Origin: Deltaproteobacteria bacterium
GTDB taxonomy: Bacteria; Desulfobacterota; Desulfarculia; Adiutricales; JAGVGV01
Assembly: GCA_015233515.1 (NCBI GenBank)
Contig: JADFXS010000201.1
Location: 1-5,497, forward strand
DNA: 5,497 bases
Direction: 5' to 3'
Under the pieces are notes generated by a model. That model did not search any database. It worked only from the letters and a program-made list of their open reading frames with translations, and had not been told where the DNA came from. How positions within the stretch are numbered: position 1 is the stretch's first letter; every line of letters begins with the position of its first letter. Made by a program: the position numbers and the translations under genes. This document shows, piece after piece, positions 1-5,497 of the stretch.

Positions 1-383
1 TTCGGCCCAAGGCCGATATGAAAAAATCCCATATGCAAATCTTGGATGACTGGCGTAACGCCGTGGTTCGGGACACTCAACGTTTTTATGTTCCGACCAA
101 GGAAAAAGCCGGCCGGCCGGAATTGGAAGTCATCACCACCGCGCGCAATGTGGTCGGGAATGTTCTGATCGAGGTGCCCGGGTTCGGCGAGTTCAGATCG
201 TCGGTGGACAAACCGGATCAGCGTTTCAATACCGGAGGCGCCAAGCAGATCGAAATGAGTCTGCAAAATACCTGCATGGATTGTCACTCCAATAAAAAGG
301 AATTTTGCGATCAGTGCCATAACTACACCAACGTCAACCCCTTCTGCTGGGATTGCCACTTGCAGCCAGAGGAGAAGAAGTGA
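1..383 (+). CDS. dsrJ: DsrJ, periplasmic triheme cytochrome c of the DsrMKJOP complex (5' end outside the window)
   Basis: This is the C-terminal part of DsrJ, the small multiheme cytochrome of the sulfite-reduction membrane complex DsrMKJOP, which moves electrons on the periplasmic side. Counting from the Met codon at base 18, three CxxCH c-type heme motifs are visible near the C terminus: CMDCH (Cys86-His90), CDQCH (Cys97-His101) and CWDCH (Cys110-His114). The segment HMQILDDWRNAVVRD is the conserved DsrJ region that follows the N-terminal membrane anchor. The frame stays open upstream of base 18 to the edge (R-P-K-A-D), there is no Shine-Dalgarno before that Met, and no anchor or signal segment is visible. 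The Met at 18 is therefore internal, and the start, the anchor and a few more residues lie off the left edge. The stop overlaps the dsrO start (TGATG), and the order J-O-P follows. Heme motifs and gene order are seen; the complex and its role are family knowledge. Confidence 0.93.
   Translation, partial: RPKADMKKSHMQILDDWRNAVVRDTQRFYVPTKEKAGRPELEVITTARNVVGNVLIEVPGFGEFRSSVDKPDQRFNTGGAKQIEMSLQNTCMDCHSNKKEFCDQCHNYTNVNPFCWDCHLQPEEKK
369..374 (+). promoter_or_regulatory. Ribosome-binding site that sets the dsrO start
   Basis: GAGGAG lies 8 bases before the ATG at 383, inside the end of dsrJ. It favours the ATG at 383, which overlaps the dsrJ stop as TGATG, over the in-frame ATG at 353. The 353 start would add ten residues in front of the Tat signal and has no such site. 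Confidence 0.8.
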
Positions 384-1186
384 TGGGTGTCGATAGAAGA
401 AAATTCCTCAAGATTCTCGGAATATCGGCCGCGGCCCTTGGCGCCAAATCAGCTATTGACTTAGTCAGTGATTACGACCTTCCGGCTCGGGCCGCCGAAG
501 AAGCCAAACCCGGGTTCTCCCTGGGCAAGCACTGGGCCATGGTGGTTGATATCGGCAAGTTGACCGAGGAAGATTGTCGAGCGGCTTCCCTGGCTTGTCA
601 TGCCACTCATAATGTGCCGGACATTCGGACTCCGGACGGACAGGTGGACAAGCTGCACGAGATCAAATGGGTGTGGTCGGATACTTATGATCATGTTTTT
701 CCTGATCAATTGGCGGAATATGTCCGCCATGACGTCCAAGACAAAAATATACTGGTCATGTGTAATCACTGCACCAATCCGCCTTGTGTCCGAGTCTGCC
801 CCACCAGGGCTACCTATAAACGACCGGACGGCATTGTGGTCATGGACATGCATCGTTGCATCGGTTGCCGTTTCTGCATGGCCGGCTGCCCTTATGGTTC
901 CCGCAGTTTCAACTGGGGAGACCCCAGGCAGTTCATTAACCTGAAAAAAACCAATCCCGCTTATCCCACGCGCATGAAAGGCGTGGTGGAGAAATGCAAC
1001 TTCTGCGAGGAACGTTTGGCCAAGGGCCTGCGTCCGGCCTGCGTGGAAGCATGCAAGTCGGGAGCTTTGGTTTTTGGCGACCTGGAATCCCCATCTTCCG
1101 AGGTCCGCGTATTGATCCGTGAACATCAGGCTATCCGGCGGAATCCCAGCCTGGGTACCGGCCCCAATGTTTATTACATAGTATGA
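383..1186 (+). CDS. dsrO: DsrO, Tat-exported periplasmic iron-sulfur protein of the DsrMKJOP complex
   Basis: This 267-residue protein is the ferredoxin-like electron-transfer subunit of DsrMKJOP, placed between the quinone-reactive DsrP and the cytochrome DsrJ. The N terminus is a twin-arginine signal: DRRKFLK at residues 4-10, a hydrophobic stretch to about residue 28, and a probable cleavage after Ala-Arg-Ala at 35-37. Three four-cysteine groups follow: Cys127/130/135/139, Cys159/162/165/169 and Cys205/208/220/224. Each is suited to one [4Fe-4S] cluster, as in the NrfC/HybA/PhsB ferredoxin family. Cys65 and Cys72 (in LACHATHNVPD) are what remains where related proteins have a fourth group. 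The start at 383 is chosen for its Shine-Dalgarno, the overlap with the dsrJ stop and the position of the Tat motif. The neighbours dsrJ and dsrP set it apart from generic members of this family. Cluster pairing is inferred from cysteine spacing. Confidence 0.93.
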   Translation: MGVDRRKFLKILGISAAALGAKSAIDLVSDYDLPARAAEEAKPGFSLGKHWAMVVDIGKLTEEDCRAASLACHATHNVPDIRTPDGQVDKLHEIKWVWSDTYDHVFPDQLAEYVRHDVQDKNILVMCNHCTNPPCVRVCPTRATYKRPDGIVVMDMHRCIGCRFCMAGCPYGSRSFNWGDPRQFINLKKTNPAYPTRMKGVVEKCNFCEERLAKGLRPACVEACKSGALVFGDLESPSSEVRVLIREHQAIRRNPSLGTGPNVYYIV

Positions 1187-1189
1187 GGT
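1185..1189 (+). promoter_or_regulatory. Ribosome-binding site of dsrP overlapping the dsrO stop
   Basis: GAGGT shares bases with the dsrO TGA (1184-1186) and ends 4 bases before the ATG at 1194. The overlap suggests that translation of dsrO and dsrP is coupled. Confidence 0.55.
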
Positions 1190-1193
1190 CACT

Positions 1194-2372
1194 ATGTTTG
1201 AAAAAGCATTAACTGGAAGCAAAACCTACTGGAGCTGGGTTATATTTCTGCTGGTGCTCATCGGCGCGGGATTTATGACCTATATGTATCAATACACCGT
1301 AGGTTTGAGGGTCACGGGCATGAGCCGCGATGTCAGCTGGGCCTTGTATATCTCCCAGTTGACCTTCCTGGTCGGAGTCGCCGCCTCGGCGGTCATGCTG
1401 GTCCTGCCCTACTACCTGCATAACTTCAAGGCCTATGGAAGAATCACCATTTTGGGTGAATTCCTGGCCGTCTCCTCCGTGACCATGTGCCTGTTGTTCG
1501 TCATGGTGGACCTGGGCAATCCGACCCGTTTGTTCAATGTCGTTCTTCACCCTTCCCCCAATTCCATCTTGTTCTGGGACATGATTGTGCTGAACGGTTA
1601 CTTGTTCCTGAACATCATCATCGGCTGGACAGTGCTGGAAGCGGAAAAGAAAGCGGTGCCGGTGCCGAAGTGGACCAAATTCCTGATTTATGTCTCCATA
1701 CCCTGGGCGGTCAGTATTCACACGGTTACGGCTTTCCTATACGCCGGTCTGCCCGGGCGGCATATGTGGCTGACCGCGGTCATGGCCCCTCGCTTCCTGG
1801 CCTCGGCCTTTGCCGGCGGCCCGGCCTTGCTTATAATCCTGGCCATGATCGTCCGGCGCTTCACCGGGTTTGACGCCGGTAAGGTCGCTATCCAACAAAT
1901 GGCCAAGACAGTGACGTACGCCCTGATTATCAACATGTTTCTTTTCGGTATGGAGTTTTTCACGGCTTTCTACAGCAACATTCCCGGCCACGCTCACAGC
2001 CTGGTCTATCTGTTCGCCGGTCTCCATGGTCAGGGTGTTCTGGTTCCCTGGATGTGGGTATCCGTACTTATGGGCTTCACCGCCATTTTCCTGCTTCTTT
2101 TCCCGGCTACCCGGCAGAACGAAAAAATATTGTTCGTGACCGCGATTCTGACCTTTGCTTCACTGTGGATCGACAAAGGCTTGGGCCTGGTCATCGGCGG
2201 TTTTATTCCCAATCCATTGGAGCATGTGACCGAATACGTGCCTACCGCCCCGGAACTGATGATCACCCTGGGCGTCTATGGAATAGGTTTCTTGATTTTG
2301 ACGTTGCTTTACAAAGTGGCGATCGAGGTCAAGAAGGAATCAGAGGCTGGGCGAGCCATGTCGGCTCACTGA
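1194..2372 (+). CDS. dsrP: DsrP, NrfD/PsrC-type integral membrane protein of the DsrMKJOP complex
   Basis: This 392-residue, strongly hydrophobic protein has about ten likely membrane segments, roughly at residues 13-32, 51-73, 85-106, 126-147, 162-184, 198-220, 240-260, 283-303, 312-335 and 355-375. It belongs to the NrfD/PsrC family, which exchanges electrons with menaquinol and hands them to a periplasmic ferredoxin-like partner, here DsrO. Family hallmarks include VDLGNPTRLF (about 105-114) after the third segment and SIHTVTAFLYAGLPGRHMW (about 174-192), with Glu89, Asp106 and His176 as polar residues in or next to membrane segments. Length is normal for DsrP. The gene begins 7 bases after dsrO, and a strong terminator follows, so it is the last gene of the operon. 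Sulfur oxidisers often have further dsr genes after dsrP, so ending here fits a reductive-type operon. Exact helix limits are estimated by eye. Confidence 0.93.
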   Translation: MFEKALTGSKTYWSWVIFLLVLIGAGFMTYMYQYTVGLRVTGMSRDVSWALYISQLTFLVGVAASAVMLVLPYYLHNFKAYGRITILGEFLAVSSVTMCLLFVMVDLGNPTRLFNVVLHPSPNSILFWDMIVLNGYLFLNIIIGWTVLEAEKKAVPVPKWTKFLIYVSIPWAVSIHTVTAFLYAGLPGRHMWLTAVMAPRFLASAFAGGPALLIILAMIVRRFTGFDAGKVAIQQMAKTVTYALIINMFLFGMEFFTAFYSNIPGHAHSLVYLFAGLHGQGVLVPWMWVSVLMGFTAIFLLLFPATRQNEKILFVTAILTFASLWIDKGLGLVIGGFIPNPLEHVTEYVPTAPELMITLGVYGIGFLILTLLYKVAIEVKKESEAGRAMSAH

Positions 2373-2394
2373 TCAACATACGGTAGTTTAATTC

Positions 2395-2427
2395 AAACCG
2401 CCGCCTTTATTGAGCGGCGGTTTTGTT
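2395..2427 (+). terminator. Intrinsic terminator of the dsr operon
   Basis: The arms AAACCGCCGC (2395-2404) and GCGGCGGTTT (2414-2423) pair perfectly over 10 bases around a 9-base loop, followed by a T-rich tract (TTTTGTT). It lies 22 bases after the dsrP stop. The A-rich left flank gives the opposite strand a weaker T tract, so it could also stop leftward transcription that has passed the first hairpin. Confidence 0.88.
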
Positions 2428-2455
2428 AAAAGACATTTGGACGGCATTTTGAAAC

Positions 2456-2489
2456 ATGATCGCCGGGTGTCTCAACGCCTGGCGATCAT
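2456..2489. terminator. Hairpin between the converging operons, probable terminator for the leftward por-abfD transcript
   Basis: ATGATCGCC (2456-2464) and GGCGATCAT (2481-2489) form a perfect 9-base inverted repeat. Pairing can extend inward by about five more pairs, two of them G-T, to a 6-base loop. It lies 29 bases beyond the end of the dehydratase gene at 2519. In the leftward direction only a short T run (GTTTC) follows; in the rightward direction AATTTTG follows. Neither is a strong U tract, so the terminator role is likely but not certain, and an mRNA 3'-end stabilising stem is an alternative. Confidence 0.6.
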
Positions 2490-2518
2490 AATTTTGATCC
2501 GGAACAAAATCAGGTCGA

Positions 2519-3967
2519 TCACTTCTCCGGTATTCGCGCCAAGTTTTTGGCCATTTTTATTTTAGCCGGCAAATTACCTTCCCGGTAGATCATGATGCGT
2601 TGAGCCTGAGGCGAGCCGGCGCCGTGCATGGATTCCACCAGGGCGGTCCCGCCGGTCATGGCTTCGATCAATCGTCCGATTTTAATACGCTCTTCGGTCG
2701 AAATTCCTGCGATCCCCGCGAAGTACTTTTTGACCAACGGTCCGATTTTTTCGTCGTTCAAATCGTGCTGGCTGGGCATGGTCGCGATGAAGCCTCCAGC
2801 CAAGTCCAAGGCTAACCTGGCGACTTCAAAATGGAACCTGGTGGCGTTATGTTTGCACACATTGGCCAGCATGGTATCGACCATGTACGCGCCCGAAGGT
2901 GTCGGCCATCCTTGGGCGGCGCAAGCCACGGCGGAGCTATATAAGGTTTCGCTTAAATGAATCATTTCCGTGACTTTATCCCGGACATGCGAACCCTTGG
3001 CCGCACCTTGAATATATGCCAGATAGCTGACGGCGCCGACCAAAACATCCATCAAACCTGTTTTACAGGCGCCATAATTAGCCCGGTGGTGGGCGGCAAA
3101 CCGATAAACGATATCGCCGGTGAATTCAGTTTCACCGTCCATGAAAACTCTCCCCCACGGTACGAAAACATCATCGAAGCCGACCAAGGCTTCTCCGCCT
3201 ACGGCTCCAAAAGAGGGTTTCCCCACGTCAATGTCTTCCCCCAAGTCCCGCCTGGAATCGTTGGCCTGACGGCCAAAGATCATGGTTATGCCGGGAGCGT
3301 CGACAGCCAAGGCGCAAATGACCGCGTAATCCTTACTTTTGGCGTTCATGGTCGTGGTCGGCATGACCAGTATTTCATGGGAGTTGACCGCTCCGGTCAT
3401 ATGAAGCTTGGCCCCGCGTATGACAATTCCGTCAGGTCTTCTTTCGACTATGTGCACGTATTGGTCCGGGTCGGTCTGTTCCTCCGGGGTTTTGGAACGA
3501 TCACCCTTGGGGTCGGTCATGGCGCCGACCACCATGAGGTTTTCGTCTTGGATGTTAATAAGCCAATTTTTAAAGCGATCGAAGTAGACGGCGCCGAGTT
3601 TTTGCTCCATTTCGTAAGTTACGGAGTATGTCGCGTTGATGCCGTCAAATCCCACGCAGCGTTGAAAGCAGGTCCCGGTTTTTTGGCCTAGGATTCTCAG
3701 AAGTTTGATCTTCTTTATTAAGTCGTCGATTCCCTGGTGAATATGAGTGAACCTGGAGATGGTCCGCCCGGTCAGGTGGGAAACCGCGGTCGCCAATTCT
3801 TTATATTGATCATCACCCGCCAAAGCGTAGGTCATGGCCGCCGCCCGGACATGGGGCGCGGTGGCCGGGTGACTGGTGACGTCTTTGATAAGCTCTCCCC
3901 GGTAGTATATAACCGGGTGAAGGGCTTTCAGACTTTCCATGTATGCAGGGCCGCTGGTCAGTTTCAT
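2519..3967 (-). CDS. abfD: 4-hydroxybutyryl-CoA dehydratase (vinylacetyl-CoA delta-isomerase), [4Fe-4S]/FAD enzyme
   Basis: This 482-residue cytoplasmic enzyme dehydrates 4-hydroxybutyryl-CoA to crotonyl-CoA by a ketyl-radical mechanism using FAD and an unusual [4Fe-4S] cluster; the family also isomerises vinylacetyl-CoA. It resembles the Clostridium aminobutyricum enzyme along its whole length (for example GQKTGTCFQRCVG, VGAMTDPKGDR, MHGAGSPQAQRIMI). All cluster ligands are present: Cys100, Cys104, His294 and Cys301. The residues I recall as catalytic are also kept: Thr191, Glu259, Tyr298 and Lys302. It is about eight residues shorter than that enzyme, mainly near residues 402-412. The frame is open further upstream to an ATG at 4051, but that would overlap porB by 53 bases. 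The ATG at 3967 has AGGAG 7 bases upstream and gives the family's normal N terminus. It is the last gene of a porA-porB-abfD run, 31 bases after porB. The reaction is family knowledge; the direction in this organism is unknown. Confidence 0.93.
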   Translation of the reverse strand: MKLTSGPAYMESLKALHPVIYYRGELIKDVTSHPATAPHVRAAAMTYALAGDDQYKELATAVSHLTGRTISRFTHIHQGIDDLIKKIKLLRILGQKTGTCFQRCVGFDGINATYSVTYEMEQKLGAVYFDRFKNWLINIQDENLMVVGAMTDPKGDRSKTPEEQTDPDQYVHIVERRPDGIVIRGAKLHMTGAVNSHEILVMPTTTMNAKSKDYAVICALAVDAPGITMIFGRQANDSRRDLGEDIDVGKPSFGAVGGEALVGFDDVFVPWGRVFMDGETEFTGDIVYRFAAHHRANYGACKTGLMDVLVGAVSYLAYIQGAAKGSHVRDKVTEMIHLSETLYSSAVACAAQGWPTPSGAYMVDTMLANVCKHNATRFHFEVARLALDLAGGFIATMPSQHDLNDEKIGPLVKKYFAGIAGISTEERIKIGRLIEAMTGGTALVESMHGAGSPQAQRIMIYREGNLPAKIKMAKNLARIPEK

Positions 3968-3974
3968 ATTTTTT

Positions 3975-3979
3975 CTCCT
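3975..3979 (-). promoter_or_regulatory. Ribosome-binding site that sets the abfD start
   Basis: On the minus strand AGGAG stands 7 bases before the ATG at 3967. It decides for this start over the in-frame upstream ATG codons at 4027 and 4051, which lie inside porB and have no comparable site. Confidence 0.8.
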
Positions 3980-3998
3980 GGCATCTGTGTCAATTGTT

Positions 3999-4934
3999 CT
4001 AATCGTCTGTCTGATCAGCGGAAACATGCCCGCTATCTGCCTGTTTAACAAGTTGGTATTTCTCTATGTTTTTATCAGCCACCGCCTGGAGTTCGTGCAA
4101 GATCGCCTCACCGCCGGCTTTAGAGAACACATGTTGATACCTTTTCTGGGATTTTAGGTAGACGTCCACCGGCGTCTTTTTAATTTTTTTGACGCCGGTT
4201 ATTTGCCCTTCCTCTATTTCGAGCAGAGGGACCAGTCCGGATTGGACCCCAAATCGACCTACTTCCAGAGTTCGATCCGAAGGAAAACCCCAAACCGACG
4301 GGCAGGGCGTGTCCACCTGGATATAGCGCGGGCCATGGAAAGACATGGCTTTTTTGACCTTTTTCTCCAGATCTTTATAGTAGGCCACCGAGGCGGTCGC
4401 TACATAGGGGATGCCATGCGCCGCGATAATGGCCGGTAAATCCTTTTTCCGTTTCATCTTGCCCGGGAAAACCTTACCCGCCGGCCCGGTGGTGCTCGAA
4501 GCGTAGAGAGGAGTGGCGCCGCTCAATTGTCCTCCCGTGTTCATATACGCGCCGTTATCCACGCAAATGTATAAGACGTCGTCTCCGCGATCCAAAAGAC
4601 CGGACAGTGAGCCGAAACCGATATCGAAAGTCGAACCGTCTCCACCGATGGCCACTACCCGAACATCTTCCCGTCCTTGGGCTTGCAACGCCGCGGCCAC
4701 GCCGGTGGCGATAGCCGGGCCGTTTTCGAACAGGTGATGTATCCAGGGAACTCGCCACGGCGAAAAGCCATATGGCGAAGTAAAAGTTTCCAGGCAACCT
4801 GTCGGAGTGACCATAATGATGTTTTTGCCTGTAGCTTTGAGTATATGTCTCACGGCCAGAGCCATTCCGCAACCATGACAGGCCCGGTGACCCGGTGCGA
4901 ATAATTCTTCTTGCTTAACACTCTTTTTATCCAT
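3999..4934 (-). CDS. porB: 2-oxoacid (probably pyruvate):ferredoxin oxidoreductase, beta subunit (TPP-binding)
   Basis: This 311-residue protein is the thiamine diphosphate-binding beta subunit of a 2-oxoacid:ferredoxin oxidoreductase, which interconverts pyruvate plus CoA with acetyl-CoA, CO2 and reduced ferredoxin in the cytoplasm. The TPP/Mg motif is clear: GGDGSTFDIG (97-106) followed by VDNGAYMNTGGQ (125-136). Four cysteines fit the proximal [4Fe-4S] cluster of PorB: Cys19 and Cys22 (HRACHGCG), Cys47 (PTGCLETF) and Cys211 (DTPCPSVWGF). The ATG at 4934 follows GGAAGG after 5 bases, 12 bases after the porA stop. The last 30-40 residues, after RYQHVF, form a charged tail that I do not recognise as conserved. 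The motif after Cys211 reads CPSVWGF, where pyruvate enzymes usually have CPxGW, so another 2-oxoacid substrate cannot be excluded. The neighbour porA supports the call. Confidence 0.92.
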   Translation of the reverse strand: MDKKSVKQEELFAPGHRACHGCGMALAVRHILKATGKNIIMVTPTGCLETFTSPYGFSPWRVPWIHHLFENGPAIATGVAAALQAQGREDVRVVAIGGDGSTFDIGFGSLSGLLDRGDDVLYICVDNGAYMNTGGQLSGATPLYASSTTGPAGKVFPGKMKRKKDLPAIIAAHGIPYVATASVAYYKDLEKKVKKAMSFHGPRYIQVDTPCPSVWGFPSDRTLEVGRFGVQSGLVPLLEIEEGQITGVKKIKKTPVDVYLKSQKRYQHVFSKAGGEAILHELQAVADKNIEKYQLVKQADSGHVSADQTDD

Positions 4935-4939
4935 GGTGA

Positions 4940-4945
4940 CCTTCC
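4940..4945 (-). promoter_or_regulatory. Ribosome-binding site of porB next to the porA stop
   Basis: GGAAGG on the minus strand, 5 bases before the ATG at 4934 and directly after the porA TAA (4947-4949). This supports co-transcription of porA and porB. Confidence 0.6.
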
Positions 4946-4946
4946 T

Positions 4947-5497
4947 TTAAGGCAATATGGTGGGATCGAGGTCCAACCAACGAGCTTCCGACCAGGGTGA
5001 TCCGGAAAGCAGGGCCTTTTCAGCCTCCTCTACAATTCGGCCCACCGTCTTGATGTTGATCTCCCGTCCGCCAAGACCGGCAATTAAGTCCAGAATCAGA
5101 GGAGCTTTTGGCTGGCCGCAGAGCTTGGCCTTGAGATCCATCCCTATCGCGCCTTCGCTACCCAAGGAGATGTTGGCGTCCAATACTACCACTGCTTTGG
5201 AATTTTTGATTGCCTCCAGAATATCCTCGTGAGGGAAGGGCCGATAGCAGATTATTTTGATTAAGCCAACTTTTTTGCCGGCTTCGCGAAGCTCATCGAC
5301 GGCATCCTTGATCGTTCCGACCACTGATCCGATCGCCACCAGGATCACGTCCGCGTCTTCGGTTTTATAGGCTTCGATCAGTCCGCCATAGTTGCGGCCG
5401 GTTAATGCGGTTAGTTCCGCCATGATGGCCTTGATTCGGTTTTTTCCTTTTTGCATGGCATCTTGGATAGAATATCTAAATTCCATCAGCATATTTT
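4947..5497 (-). CDS. porA: 2-oxoacid (probably pyruvate):ferredoxin oxidoreductase, alpha subunit (C-terminal part; 5' part outside the window)
   Basis: The last 180 or so residues of the PorA alpha subunit are present. The frame is open through the right edge (an Asn codon precedes the Met at 5492, with no ribosome-binding site visible), so the N-terminal part, including the pyrimidine-binding TPP domain, lies outside. Visible is the transketolase C-terminal-like domain II: DADVILVAIGSVVGTIKDAV, then GLIKIICYRPFP with the family RPFP signature, then VVVLDANISLGSEGAIG. The partner PorB begins 12 bases downstream. In four-subunit enzymes the gamma and delta genes usually precede porA, so they may lie just beyond the right edge. 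The stretch LDANISLG differs from the LDRxxSxG pattern I recall for pyruvate enzymes, which leaves the exact 2-oxoacid open. Domain assignment is from motif recognition, not from a search. Confidence 0.88.
   Translation of the reverse strand, partial: NMLMEFRYSIQDAMQKGKNRIKAIMAELTALTGRNYGGLIEAYKTEDADVILVAIGSVVGTIKDAVDELREAGKKVGLIKIICYRPFPHEDILEAIKNSKAVVVLDANISLGSEGAIGMDLKAKLCGQPKAPLILDLIAGLGGREINIKTVGRIVEEAEKALLSGSPWSEARWLDLDPTILP

Noticed and set aside
18..20. ATG at base 18 as a true dsrJ start
   Set aside because: The frame is open to the window edge, no ribosome-binding site is visible in the 17 bases before it, and the expected membrane anchor would be missing.
353..382. In-frame upstream ATG at 353 as the dsrO start
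   Set aside because: It would overlap dsrJ by 31 bases, lacks a ribosome-binding site and pushes the Tat motif inward. The ATG at 383 has GAGGAG at the right distance and overlaps the dsrJ stop.
461..1222. Open frame of 253 codons on the - strand opposite dsrO
   Set aside because: It is antisense to dsrO, which has clear iron-sulfur and Tat motifs; the antisense translation has no recognisable family features.
1209..1721. Open frame of 170 codons on the - strand opposite dsrP
   Set aside because: Its His/Asp/Gln-rich translation is typical of the complement of a membrane-protein gene, not of a real protein.
2957..3691. Long open frame of 244 codons on the + strand
   Set aside because: It lies wholly antisense to the well-supported dehydratase gene, its translation shows no recognisable domain, and it has no operon context.
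3968..4051. Upstream ATG at 4051 as the start of the dehydratase gene
   Set aside because: It would lie inside porB, adds 28 residues not seen in the family, and has no Shine-Dalgarno; the ATG at 3967 has AGGAG 7 bases before it.
1..5497. tRNA or rRNA genes, CRISPR array, insertion sequence or attachment site
   Set aside because: Nearly all of the window is accounted for by six coding regions and one short intergenic region; I saw no spaced direct repeats, transposase motif or tRNA-like fold.

Overview
The window looks like chromosome from an anaerobic, Gram-negative sulfate/sulfite-reducing bacterium, most likely a member of Desulfobacterota (the former deltaproteobacterial sulfate reducers). 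The left half carries the end of a dsrMKJOP operon. DsrJ, DsrO and DsrP need a periplasm, and to my knowledge they are usually missing from Gram-positive sulfate reducers, which tend to have only DsrMK. The right half encodes two oxygen-sensitive enzyme systems. The taxonomic call is an inference from gene content, not from a marker gene.

Layout. On the + strand, bases 1-2372 hold dsrJ (5' end cut off by the window), dsrO and dsrP, tightly packed: dsrJ and dsrO overlap at TGATG, and 7 bases separate dsrO and dsrP. A strong intrinsic terminator follows dsrP (about 2395-2427). A second hairpin (2456-2489) lies before the stop of the converging operon. On the - strand, reading from the right edge leftwards, are porA (5' part outside the window), porB and a 4-hydroxybutyryl-CoA dehydratase gene (abfD-type). 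Gaps of 12 and 31 bases and a good ribosome-binding site before each of porB and abfD indicate one transcript. The two operons converge on a 146-base intergenic region that contains only the two hairpins.

How the genes work together. DsrJ (triheme cytochrome c), DsrO (Tat-exported iron-sulfur protein) and DsrP (NrfD-type quinone-interacting membrane protein) are the periplasmic and membrane part of the DsrMKJOP complex. This complex passes electrons between the menaquinone pool or periplasm and the cytoplasmic DsrK/DsrC pair in dissimilatory sulfite reduction. PorA and PorB are subunits of a 2-oxoacid (probably pyruvate):ferredoxin oxidoreductase. The dehydratase converts 4-hydroxybutyryl-CoA to crotonyl-CoA and keeps every cluster ligand and active-site residue I can recall for the family. 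The por-abfD pairing is the least ordinary part of the window: it links C4 hydroxyacid metabolism to pyruvate/acetyl-CoA interconversion. No RNA genes, mobile elements, CRISPR arrays or broken genes were seen.
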